A stretch of 64,000 bases of DNA, from positions 3,750 through 67,749 of the forward strand of contig JACKEO010000023.1 in NCBI GenBank assembly GCA_020632955.1, given 5' to 3'. The position numbers and the translations under genes were made by a program. Numbering within the stretch: position 1 is the first letter of the stretch; each line of letters begins with the position of its first letter. Shown here one piece after another: positions 50,800-58,538 of the stretch. The notes below the pieces were generated by a model. That model made no database searches. It was given only the letters and a program-made list of their open reading frames with translations, and was not told the origin of the DNA. The stretch is from Alphaproteobacteria bacterium (lineage in GTDB: Bacteria; Myxococcota_A; UBA796; GCA-2862545).

Positions 50800-51857
50800 G
50801 CGAGCGCCTCGCGGATCCAGCCACCGCCGAGCACGCGGTCGCCCTGGTAGAAGACCGCTGCCTGCCCGGGGGCCACGGCCTCCACGGGCGCCTCGAAGCG
50901 CACGCGGGCGGTGGCCTCGTCGGCCTCGACGCGCGCGGCGTGCAGGGCGCCGCGGTGGCGGATGCGCACCTGCACGGGCTCGTGGGGCGGCCCGTGGAGC
51001 CAGTGGACCCCGTCGGCCACCAGACCGCCACGGGCGAGGCCGGCCCGTGGGGCCACCACCACCTCACGCCGCTCGGCGTCGATGCGGGTGACGTAGTGGG
51101 GCTCCGACGTGGCGAGGCCCAGCCCCCGACGCTGCCCCACCGTGAAGCGGAAGTAGCCGTCGTGCCGGCCCAGCTCGCGCCCCTGCTCGTCGACGATGGC
51201 GCCGGCGCCGTCGAGCTGGTCACGGCTGCGGCGCACCAGCGCGGCGTGGTCGTGGTCGGGCAGGAAGCACACGTCCATGCTCTCGGGCTTGTCGGCCACG
51301 GGCAGGCCGAGCCGGGCGGCGTGCGCGCGCACCTCGTCCTTGCCGAGCGCCCCCAGGGGGAAGCGGGTGCGGGCCAGCGCCTCCCGTCGCAGCGGGAAGA
51401 GGAAGTAGGACTGATCCTTGTCGGCGTCGGCCGCGGCGTGGAGCGAGGGCGCGCCGTCCACCTCGTCGATGCGCGCGTAGTGGCCGGTGGCGAGCGCCTC
51501 GGCGCCCAGGGCCAGCGCCCGCCCCAGCAGCACGCGGAACTTGAGCACGCCGTTGCAGTCCACGCAGGGGTTCGGCGTGCGACCCGCCACGTAGGCGTCG
51601 ACGAAGGGATCGAGGACCGCCCGCCGGAAGGCGTCGCGCAGGTCGAGGACGTAGAAGGGGATCTGCAGCGCGCTGGCCACGCTGCGGGCGTCGAGCGCGT
51701 CGTCGAGGCCGCAGCAGGCACCCGCCGTGGCCACGGCGGCGCCCTCGTCGTGCAGGCGGAGGTGGATGCCCACGACCTCGTGGCCCTGCTCCACGAGCAG
51801 GGCGGCGGCGGTGGAGCTGTCCACACCTCCGGACAGGGCGACGACGACGCGGGCCAC
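50796..51857 (-). CDS. mnmA: tRNA-specific 2-thiouridylase
   Basis: Thiolates U34 of Glu, Gln and Lys tRNAs. 353 residues: PP-loop ALSGGVDSSTAAALL, first catalytic Cys in GRTPNPCVDCN, LATGHYARI, DQSYFLFPL, second Cys in ESMDVCFLPD, FTVGQRRGLGL and a C-terminal beta-barrel (VRIRHRGALHAARV ... GQAAVFYQGDRVLGGGWI). Needs a cysteine desulfurase; one is encoded at 15710. GTG start; first gene of the mnmA-rnc-radical SAM-era operon. Confidence 0.95.
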   Translation of the reverse strand: MARVVVALSGGVDSSTAAALLVEQGHEVVGIHLRLHDEGAAVATAGACCGLDDALDARSVASALQIPFYVLDLRDAFRRAVLDPFVDAYVAGRTPNPCVDCNGVLKFRVLLGRALALGAEALATGHYARIDEVDGAPSLHAAADADKDQSYFLFPLRREALARTRFPLGALGKDEVRAHAARLGLPVADKPESMDVCFLPDHDHAALVRRSRDQLDGAGAIVDEQGRELGRHDGYFRFTVGQRRGLGLATSEPHYVTRIDAERREVVVAPRAGLARGGLVADGVHWLHGPPHEPVQVRIRHRGALHAARVEADEATARVRFEAPVEAVAPGQAAVFYQGDRVLGGGWIREALA

Positions 51858-51873
51858 GGGATCCTCCGCCCGC

Positions 51874-51879
51874 TGCCTA
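51874..51879 (-). promoter_or_regulatory. Putative -10 element for the mnmA operon
   Basis: TAGGCA on the minus strand, 22 nt before the mnmA GTG. Confidence 0.35.
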
Positions 51880-51964
51880 ACCCGACCCGGCGGCCCGCCC
51901 CGCCCCCGGAGCGTGAAGGGCCTGACGCCCTCCGGTGTTACCTCGCGACCCGTCGGAGGCCTCC

Positions 51965-53359
51965 GTGGTGCTCGCGTCCGCCTTGCTGTTCGCCGCCGCG
52001 CTCGCGGCCGATCCCGCCGTGGGCTTCCGGCACGGCGGCAGCGCGGTGTTCGCCGAGGCCACGCTGCCCGACCGCTGGGACCCCGCGGACTGCTGGGACG
52101 TGGCCACGCCGGGGTGGTCGAACAGCTCGCCCGTGGTGGTGGGCGACCTGGTCTGCACGCTGTCGGAGCCCACCACGCTGTCCTGCCACGACCGCGCCAC
52201 CGGGCGGCTTCGCTGGCAGGCGACGAACGACCACGTCGACACCCTCGCGGGGGAGGAGCGCGCGGCCTGGGTGGCCCGGCTGGCCGCCGCGCCCGCCCGC
52301 GTGGAGCAGGCCCAGGCCCTGCAGCGCGCCTACAGCGAGGCGCGGCGGGAGGCCCGTCGGGCGCCCGAGGACCCCGCCATCGCGGCGCGGCTCGAGGAGC
52401 TCGGCGCGTCGCTCGCCCAGGCGCGCGCCGCCGTCGACGACGATCGCGCCTACCTCACGCCGCCGGACCGCGAGGTCATCGGTTACACCACGCACTCGCC
52501 GGTGAGCGACGGCGAGCGCATCTACGTGCAGCTCGGCCACGGCGTGGTGAGCGCCTTCGCGCTCGACGGCACGCGGGTGTGGTCGGTGTGGCTGGGGCCC
52601 GCGCCGGAGGCGATGCGCGGCTACCACACCGGGTCGGCCGCCTCGCCCCTGCTGGTGGAGGGCAGGCTCGTGGTGGGGCACCGCCGCCTCGTCGCCCTCG
52701 ACCCGGCCACGGGGGCCGTGCAGTGGGAGGGCCCGCCCTTCACCGACTTCGGCACGCCGGCGGCCGGGCGGGTGGGGGACCTGGCCTTCGTCGCCACCCC
52801 AGCGGGCGAGGTGGTGGACCTGTCGGACGGCACGGTGCTGGCGAAGGGCCTCGACGCCCCCTGGTACGTGGGTCCGCAGGTGGACGGCGACGTGATCACC
52901 TGGGTGGGGGGCACCAACCAGCACCAGTCCACCGCCACCGCACCGGCGCACGCCAGCGCGCACCGCGTGGTGGTGGATCGTGCGCGGCGGGTGAGCGTGC
53001 AGCCCCTGTGGCGCACCGACATCCAGAGCACCGACCCCTTCTTCGTCAGCCCGGTGGCGTGGCAGGGGTCGCTGTACAGCATCGACGCCAGCGCCCAGGT
53101 CTGGCGCATCGACGCGCGGGACGGCGCCGTGGTGGCCTTCGCGAAGGCTCCGGTGGGGCCCGCCTACAGCAGCCCGGTGGTGGTGGGCGGCCAGCTGCTG
53201 CTGGGAGGCGAGGACGGCGCGGTGGCGGTGATGGACCCGGAGACGGGTGCGGTGCTCGCGCGCCACGTGCTGCCCATGACCCGGGCCACCGCGGTGCCCG
53301 TGGGCGGACGGGTCTACGTGCGCGCCCTGGAGCGCCTGCTGTGCGTGGGGACCCGGTGA
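51965..53359 (+). CDS. Secreted PQQ-type beta-propeller protein with a coiled-coil insert
   Basis: 464 residues. Signal VVLASALLFAAALAADP. Propeller blades with the PQQ/BamB-like pattern: SSPVVVGDLVCTLSEPTTLSCHDRATGRLRWQA, ASPLLVEGRLVVGHRRLVALDPATGAVQWEG, FVSPVAWQGSLYSIDASAQVWRIDARDGA, SSPVVVGGQLLLGGEDGAVAVMDPETGAVLA. Between the first and second blades is a helical insert of about 75 residues (RVEQAQALQRAYSEARREAR ... LEELGASLAQARAAVDDD) predicted to form a coiled coil. No dehydrogenase cofactor ligands are obvious, so a scaffold role is likelier than an enzyme. GTG at 51965, with GGAGG upstream, begins the signal peptide; an earlier GTG at 51935 would extend it. Confidence 0.7.
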   Translation: MVLASALLFAAALAADPAVGFRHGGSAVFAEATLPDRWDPADCWDVATPGWSNSSPVVVGDLVCTLSEPTTLSCHDRATGRLRWQATNDHVDTLAGEERAAWVARLAAAPARVEQAQALQRAYSEARREARRAPEDPAIAARLEELGASLAQARAAVDDDRAYLTPPDREVIGYTTHSPVSDGERIYVQLGHGVVSAFALDGTRVWSVWLGPAPEAMRGYHTGSAASPLLVEGRLVVGHRRLVALDPATGAVQWEGPPFTDFGTPAAGRVGDLAFVATPAGEVVDLSDGTVLAKGLDAPWYVGPQVDGDVITWVGGTNQHQSTATAPAHASAHRVVVDRARRVSVQPLWRTDIQSTDPFFVSPVAWQGSLYSIDASAQVWRIDARDGAVVAFAKAPVGPAYSSPVVVGGQLLLGGEDGAVAVMDPETGAVLARHVLPMTRATAVPVGGRVYVRALERLLCVGTR

Positions 53360-53459
53360 GCGCCGGGCGCCTCGATGGCGGCGGGTGCGGCGTGGCGATA
53401 GCCGGGGGCCCCCTCCTGTGCGGTGCCTCCGCCCCGCGGCCTCGGGCCCCAGGACCGTC

Positions 53460-54824
53460 ATGACCCTGCCCGTCGTCGCCGTCGTCGGTCGCCCCAACGT
53501 GGGGAAGTCCACGCTCTTCAACCGCCTCGTGGGGTTCAAGAAGGCCGTCGTGCACGATCGCCCCGGCGTCACCCGTGACCGGCTCTACGAGGAGACCGAC
53601 CTCGACGGGCGCAAGGTGCTGCTCATCGACACCGGCGGCCTCGAGCCCGAGCCCGACACCGACCTGCTGCACGCGATGCGCCAGCAGTCCCTGGTGGCCG
53701 TGCAGGAGGCCGACGTCATCGTGTTCGTGGTGGACGCCCAGGCCGGCTTCACGCCTGCCGACATGGAGGTCATGGCGCTGCTGCGGCGCACCGACACCCC
53801 CGTGCTGCTGGTGGTGAACAAGGTCGACGGTCCGCGGCACGAGGCCCTGGTGGCCGACTTCTACCAGGTGGGCGTGCCCGAGCTGCACGCGGTGAGCGCC
53901 GAGCACGGGCGCGGCATCTACGAGCTGGCCGAGGCGGTGGCGGCCCACCTCCCGCCGGCGCCCGAGGAGCCGGAGCTCGACGAGGCCGAGGCGCTCGACG
54001 CCGAGGGCGGTCCCGTCCGCATCGCGGTCATCGGTCGCCCGAACATCGGCAAGTCCACGCTGATCAACAAGCTGCTGGGCGAGGACCGCCACCTGGTCTT
54101 CGACGAGCCCGGCACCACCATGGATCCCGTGGACTCGGCGCTGCTCGTGGGCGACAAGCGCTACGTGCTCGTCGACACCGCGGGCGTGCGCAAGCGCGGC
54201 GCCATCGACGACTACCTCGAGCGCTTCGTCAGCCTGCGGTCGATCAAGGCCATCGAGCGCTGCCACGTCAGCCTGCTGATGATCGACGGCACCGAGGGGC
54301 CCACCGAGCAGGACGCCAAGCTGGCCCAGCTCGTGGTCGACCGCGGCCGCGCCCTGGCCATCCTGGTCAACAAGTGGGATCTGGCCAAGGACCTCGACCA
54401 GGTCGACAGCTACCGCATGGACGACGAGCTGAAGCTGCGGCTGCCCCACGCCACCTGGGCGCCCCACCTCTTCGTCAGCGCGAAGACGGGCAAGGGGGTC
54501 CACCGCATCCTGCCGATGGTCGACCGGATGTACGAGCAGTTCGACAAGCGCATCCCCACGGCCCAGCTCAACCGCTTCCTCGAGAGCGCCATCGCGGCCT
54601 ACGCGCCCCCCCAGAAGCACCACCACCCGGTGCGCATCCACTACATGACCCAGGCGCGCGTGCGGCCGCCCACCTTCGTGGCGTGGGCCAACACGCCCGA
54701 CGGCGTCACCGTGGCCTACCAGCGCTACCTGCAGAACCGGCTGCGCGAGAACTTCGGCTTCGAGGGCACGCCCGTGAAGCTGCACATCCGCGCCCGTCGC
54801 AAGCCCGGCGAGGACAAGGGGTGA
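53460..54824 (+). CDS. der: GTPase Der (EngA), 50S ribosome assembly
   Basis: 454 residues with two tandem GTPase domains: GRPNVGKSTLFNRL, DRPGVTRDRLYEE, DTGGLEP, NKVDGPRH, then GRPNIGKSTLINKLLGE, DEPGTTMDPVDS, DTAGVRKRG and NKWDLAKD, then a KH-like C-terminal domain (PVRIHYMTQARVRPPTFVAWAN, NRLRENFGFEGTPVKLHIRARRK). In the second domain the usual TTRDxID reads TTMDPVD, a small deviation. A TAGCCG motif is 61 nt upstream. Coupled to mutL by a 4-bp overlap. Confidence 0.95.
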   Translation: MTLPVVAVVGRPNVGKSTLFNRLVGFKKAVVHDRPGVTRDRLYEETDLDGRKVLLIDTGGLEPEPDTDLLHAMRQQSLVAVQEADVIVFVVDAQAGFTPADMEVMALLRRTDTPVLLVVNKVDGPRHEALVADFYQVGVPELHAVSAEHGRGIYELAEAVAAHLPPAPEEPELDEAEALDAEGGPVRIAVIGRPNIGKSTLINKLLGEDRHLVFDEPGTTMDPVDSALLVGDKRYVLVDTAGVRKRGAIDDYLERFVSLRSIKAIERCHVSLLMIDGTEGPTEQDAKLAQLVVDRGRALAILVNKWDLAKDLDQVDSYRMDDELKLRLPHATWAPHLFVSAKTGKGVHRILPMVDRMYEQFDKRIPTAQLNRFLESAIAAYAPPQKHHHPVRIHYMTQARVRPPTFVAWANTPDGVTVAYQRYLQNRLRENFGFEGTPVKLHIRARRKPGEDKG

Positions 54825-56563
54825 TCCGCATCCTGGCCGACGCCGTCGTCGACCGCATCGCGGCCGGCGAGGTGGTGGAGCGGCCGGCCAGCGTGCTCAA
54901 GGAGCTGGTCGAGAACGCGCTGGACGCGGGGGCGACGCGGCTCGACGTGGCCCTGGGGGACGGCGGCGCGGCCCTGGTGCGCGTGCGCGACGACGGCATG
55001 GGCATGAGCGCCGACGACGCCCTGCTGTGCATCGAGCGGCACGCCACGAGCAAGATCAGCGATGCGGGCGACCTCGTGGGGGTGCGCACCTTCGGCTTCC
55101 GCGGGGAGGCGCTGCCCAGCATCGCCAGCGTGAGCCGCTTCCGGCTCACCACGCGGCGGGCCCAGGACGAGGCGGGCACCGAGGTACGGGTGGACGGCGG
55201 ATCGCTGGTGCACGTGGGTCCGGTGGCCTGTCCGCCGGGCACCGAGGTGGAGGTGCGCTCGCTCTTCCACCACGTGCCGGCGCGTCGCAAGTTCCTGCGG
55301 ACACGGCAGACCGAGCTGGCCCACTGCACCGAGCAGCTCGTGCGGCAGGTGATCTGGCGTCCCGGCGTGGACGTGCGGGCGGTGCACGACGGGCGCGAGG
55401 TGCTGCGCTCCCCGGCGTCGGACGACCTGCAGGCGCGGGTGCGTGATCTCCTCGGTGCGGACGCCGACGCCCTGGTGCCCGTGGACGCCAGCCTCGGCGG
55501 CATCCGGGTGCACGGGCTCGTGTCGCCCGTGGGGGTGCACCGGCCGTCGAGCGCCGGGGCCACCTACACCTTCGTGCGGGGGCGCTTCGTGCGCGACCCC
55601 GTGGTGCGGCGGGGGCTCACGGAGGCCTACCGGGGCGTGGTGCCGGCCGGTCGCTTCCCGCTCGTGGTGCTCGACGTGGACCTGGAGGGCGACGAGGTGG
55701 ACGTGAACGTCCACCCGGCCAAGACCGAGGTGCGGTTCCGGCGTCCCGCGCAGGTGATCCAGGCCGTGCAGGAGGCGTTGGACGAGGCGCTCAGGGCGCG
55801 TCGGATCGCGCCGGTGCGCGGGGTGCCGCTGGCGGCCGAACCGGCCGGGGACCTGTTCGCGCCCGAGGTGCCGGACGTGCCGGTGCGGCCCCCCGCCATG
55901 CCGCCGCCGCTGCCCGCGGTCACGCCGTCCCCGGCGGCGTGGACGGCACCCCCTGCGGCGCGTCCCCCCGCGCCGGCGCCTGCGACGACGGCTGCGCCCG
56001 CTCCCATGCCCGTGCCCGTCCCGGCGCCCACGGCTGCGCCCGCCGGCCCCACGGTGCGTGCGGTCGTGGACGGCGTGGCCCTCGCGGTGGAGGGCGACGC
56101 GCTCTGGGTGGTGGACCTCGTCGCGCTGGCCCGGACGGTGGCGGCCCACACGCTCGCCGCCCAGCGGGCTGCCGGCGAGGTGGCCAGCCGGGCGCTCCTC
56201 GTGCCGGCGAGGGTCACCCTGCCGCGCGCCGAGGCGTCGCTGCTCGTGCGGGAGGCCGACGCCCTGGCCGCCGTGGGCGTGGAGCTCACCGCCTTCGGTC
56301 CGGGGGAGCTCGCCGTGCTCGCGTTGCCGGATGCCTGGACCGGCGGCGAGCCCCAGGCGCTGCTGGAGGCCGCGGCGCGGGCACTCGGGCGGGGCGACGA
56401 CCTCGTCGACGCCGTGGTCGCCTCGCTCGTGCCCGCGCCGCGCACCGCCGACCAGGCCCAGCAGCTGCTGGACCGGGGCCGCGCCGCGCTGGGCGAGGGG
56501 AGCGAGCCCCCCTGGCGGGTCTACGCGGGCGCTGCGCTGCACGGGCTGGTCCGTGGCGGCTGA
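54821..56563 (+). CDS. mutL: DNA mismatch repair protein MutL without endonuclease motif
   Basis: 580 residues. The N-terminal GHKL ATPase is complete: IAAGEVVERPASVLKELVENALDAGATRLD, VRDDGMGM, RHATSKI, TFGFRGEALPSIASV, GTEVEVRSLFHHVPARRKFL, and VDVNVHPAKTEVRF. A Pro/Ala-rich linker follows (about residues 345-410) and a C-terminal dimerisation domain of about 165 residues. At the place where endonuclease-type MutL proteins have DQHAxxERxxxE, this one has VVDLVALARTVAAHTL, and no CPHGRP motif follows. GTG overlaps der; the end overlaps miaA by 11 bp. Confidence 0.93.
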   Translation: MIRILADAVVDRIAAGEVVERPASVLKELVENALDAGATRLDVALGDGGAALVRVRDDGMGMSADDALLCIERHATSKISDAGDLVGVRTFGFRGEALPSIASVSRFRLTTRRAQDEAGTEVRVDGGSLVHVGPVACPPGTEVEVRSLFHHVPARRKFLRTRQTELAHCTEQLVRQVIWRPGVDVRAVHDGREVLRSPASDDLQARVRDLLGADADALVPVDASLGGIRVHGLVSPVGVHRPSSAGATYTFVRGRFVRDPVVRRGLTEAYRGVVPAGRFPLVVLDVDLEGDEVDVNVHPAKTEVRFRRPAQVIQAVQEALDEALRARRIAPVRGVPLAAEPAGDLFAPEVPDVPVRPPAMPPPLPAVTPSPAAWTAPPAARPPAPAPATTAAPAPMPVPVPAPTAAPAGPTVRAVVDGVALAVEGDALWVVDLVALARTVAAHTLAAQRAAGEVASRALLVPARVTLPRAEASLLVREADALAAVGVELTAFGPGELAVLALPDAWTGGEPQALLEAAARALGRGDDLVDAVVASLVPAPRTADQAQQLLDRGRAALGEGSEPPWRVYAGAALHGLVRGG

Positions 56564-57437
56564 CCCTCCGCGCGTGCTCGTCGTCGCGGGCCCCACGGCC
56601 GCCGGCAAGACGGCCGCAGCGATCGCGGCCGCCACGGCGGTGGGCGGCGTGGTGGTCGGCGCCGACGCCATGCAGGTCTACCGGGGCATGGACATCGGCA
56701 CGGCGAAGGCGACGCCCGAGGAGCGCGCCGGCATCGTGCACGAGGGCCTCGACCTGGTCGATCCCGACGCCCCCTTCGACGTGGAGGCCTGGCTCGCCCT
56801 CGCCGACGCGGTGATCGCGCGGGGCCAGCCCGTGATCGTGGCGGGCGGCACGGGCCTGTACCTGCACGCCCTGCGCCGCGGACTCGTGACCACGCCGGCG
56901 GTGGATCCCGTGCTCCGTGCCGAGCTGGAGGCCGAGCCGCACCTCCACGCCCTGCTGGGCGCCGTGGACCCGGCCCTCGCGGCCCGCCTCCACCCCCACG
57001 ACCGCGTGCGCCTGATCCGCGGCGTGGAGGTCTTCCGGCAGACGGGCGAGCGCCTCTCCGATCTGCAGGCCGCGCACGCCGGCCAGCCCGACCGCGTGGC
57101 GGTCACCGGTGTCTTCCTCGACCGCCCCGACCTCGACACCCGCATCGACGCCCGCGTCGAGCAGATGATCGCCCAGGGCTACGTCGACGAGGTGCGCGCC
57201 CTCCTCGACGCCGGCTTCGCCCCCACGCTCAGGCCGATGCGCTCCCTCGGCTACCGCCACCTCGCCGACCACCTCCTCCACGACCTGCCCCTCGACGAGG
57301 CCGTCCGCCGCACCCAGCGCGACACCCGCCGTTTCGCCCGCAAGCAGCGCACCTGGCAGAACACCCTGCAGCTCCAGCCGGCGCGCGGGGGCGAGGTCGA
57401 GGCCGTCGTGGGGATGGCGCGGGGGGTGTTTCCGTAG
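56553..57437 (+). CDS. miaA: tRNA dimethylallyltransferase
   Basis: Adds the isopentenyl group to A37 of UNN-reading tRNAs. 294 residues: GPTAAGKTAAAIA, GADAMQVYRGMDIGTAKAT, VHEGLDLVDP, VIVAGGTGLYLHALRRG, DRVRLIRGVEVFRQTG, RIDARVEQMIAQGYVDEVRALL, SLGYRHLADHL, RDTRRFARKQRTWQ. GTG at 56553 lies in the end of mutL; a later GTG at 56574 is possible. The mutL-miaA order is widespread. The inverted-repeat element begins 8 bp after the stop. Confidence 0.94.
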   Translation: MAADPPRVLVVAGPTAAGKTAAAIAAATAVGGVVVGADAMQVYRGMDIGTAKATPEERAGIVHEGLDLVDPDAPFDVEAWLALADAVIARGQPVIVAGGTGLYLHALRRGLVTTPAVDPVLRAELEAEPHLHALLGAVDPALAARLHPHDRVRLIRGVEVFRQTGERLSDLQAAHAGQPDRVAVTGVFLDRPDLDTRIDARVEQMIAQGYVDEVRALLDAGFAPTLRPMRSLGYRHLADHLLHDLPLDEAVRRTQRDTRRFARKQRTWQNTLQLQPARGGEVEAVVGMARGVFP

Positions 57438-57445
57438 GGGGGATC

Positions 57446-57603
57446 CGGCAGCCGCCACAGAGGCACAGAGGGCGCAGAGGGGTGCACAGAGCCTGGAGCG
57501 TGCGGCGGGCACGATCCTCTGCGGCAGGACGGCGTTGTGCTCTGTGGCTCAGGGGGTGTCGGGGCGGGTCGGAGGAGGGGTGGGCGGCCGCTTGCGCGGC
57601 CGC
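57446..57603 (+). repeat. Left arm of a ~155-bp inverted repeat
   Basis: Matches the reverse complement of 58311-58464 almost throughout; by eye there are two substitutions and one 4-nt length difference. The outer part is rich in CACAGAGG/CACAGAG strings; the inner end is the palindrome GCGGCCGC-TTGC-GCGGCCGC. No transposase gene is nearby. Repeats of this CACAGAGG kind recur in many environmental genomes as non-coding dispersed elements. Confidence 0.9.
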
Positions 57604-57700
57604 TCGGGGGCGCGGGGTGGGGAGGCCGGTGGCAGGGGGTGCGGGTGGCGCCAAGGGGAGGGGACGGGACCACCGACGGTGCCCGGACGGGGAGGGCGAG

Positions 57701-57982
57701 ATGACGGAACGCTCGGCGGGCTGGAGGGGCTGGGGACGGGGCGTGGCGCTGGGGGCGCTGGTCTGGGGGGCGGCGGCGTCGCCGCCGGCGGAGGCGCTGT
57801 CCTGCGCGCTGCCGGAGGCGAGCCTGGAGCTCGAGCTGGTGGAGTTGGAGGTCTTCCCGGATGCCGCCGAGATGCCTGATCTGGGCAGGGCCCTGGAGGC
57901 GGCGCCGTGCGTGGACCTGGTCGTGCGGGACGAGGGCGGGGCGTCGTGGGCGTCCCTGGAGGAGGTCCCATGTGGCGCCTGA
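57701..57982 (+). CDS. Small secreted protein inside the inverted repeat, unknown function
   Basis: 93 residues. Arg/Gly-rich start, hydrophobic core GVALGALVWGAAASPPAEA as a signal peptide, then an acidic mature part LSCALPEASLELELVELEVFPDA with three cysteines (two near the ends: LSCAL and EEVPCGA, one in APCVDL). GGAGGG lies just before the ATG. It overlaps the following lipoprotein frame by 13 bp. No family recognised. Both genes lie between the arms of the inverted repeat. Confidence 0.5.
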   Translation: MTERSAGWRGWGRGVALGALVWGAAASPPAEALSCALPEASLELELVELEVFPDAAEMPDLGRALEAAPCVDLVVRDEGGASWASLEEVPCGA

Positions 57983-58244
57983 CCTCGGTGGCGTCGCTGC
58001 TCGCCGCGGTGGCCGGATGTGCGTGGACCCCGCCGAAGTGCCCGCGCGCGCCGGTGATCGGGAACGGCACGTACGTCCTGGCTGGATTCCCGGCCTCGAC
58101 GCCTTCGAGGACCAGGCGGACCCCGGGGACGAGGCCTTCGCCTCGGCCGAGGTCAACCTGGGCGCGCGGCGCGTCGTCGTCGAGACCGTCCTGCTCGACG
58201 GCACCATCCTCCGCGCCACCTACCGCATCCTCGGCCCCCCCTGA
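57970..58244 (+). pseudogene. Small lipoprotein gene with a frameshift
   Basis: From ATG 57970: MWRLTSVASLLAAVAGC is a clear lipoprotein signal (Cys17), then CPRAPVIGNGTYVLAGF. At about 58083-58092 the sensible reading moves to the -1 (third) phase, giving PGLDAFEDQADPGDEAFASAEVNLGARRVVVETVLLDGTILRATYRI to a stop at 58242-58244, while the original phase becomes low-quality Arg/Pro/Ser. Either half alone is unconvincing; joined they form a plausible ~91-residue beta-rich lipoprotein. Could be a real mutation or a one-base sequencing or assembly error. Confidence 0.55.
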
Positions 58245-58258
58245 CCGGGCCCGGGCGA

Positions 58259-58332
58259 GCGGCCGCGCAAGCGGCCGCCCACGCCTCCAGCGACCGATCC
58301 CGCCGACCGGGCGGCCGCGCAAGCGGCCGCCC
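58259..58332. repeat. Two copies of a GCGGCCGC-type palindrome 52 bp apart
   Basis: The 22-bp unit starting GCGGCCGCGCAAGCGGCCGC occurs at 58259-58280 and again at 58311-58332; the second is the inner end of the right arm, and its reverse complement is the inner end of the left arm. Each can form an 8-bp GC hairpin. Confidence 0.85.
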
Positions 58333-58464
58333 ACCCTCCGACCCGCCCCGACACCCCCTGAGCCACAGAGCACAACGCCGTCCTGCCACAGAGGATCGTG
58401 CCCGCCGCAAGCTCCAGGCTCTGTGCACCCCTCTGCGCCCTCTGTGCCTCTGTGGCGGCTGCCG
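58311..58464 (-). repeat. Right arm of the ~155-bp inverted repeat
   Basis: Reverse-complement counterpart of 57446-57603. Ends 74 bp before the accA start. The bases between the two arms (about 700 bp) hold only the two small secreted-protein frames. Confidence 0.9.
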
Positions 58465-58509
58465 AACCCACCCCCGCTCCCCACCCGTGACCACCCCCTC
58501 CGACCTCGA

Positions 58510-58515
58510 TAGTCC
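58510..58515 (+). promoter_or_regulatory. Putative -10 element for accA
   Basis: TAGTCC, 29 nt upstream of the GTG at 58539; this spacing supports 58539 rather than 58527 as the start. Confidence 0.4.
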
Positions 58516-58538
58516 ACCCCCCACCCGTGGGAGCACCC

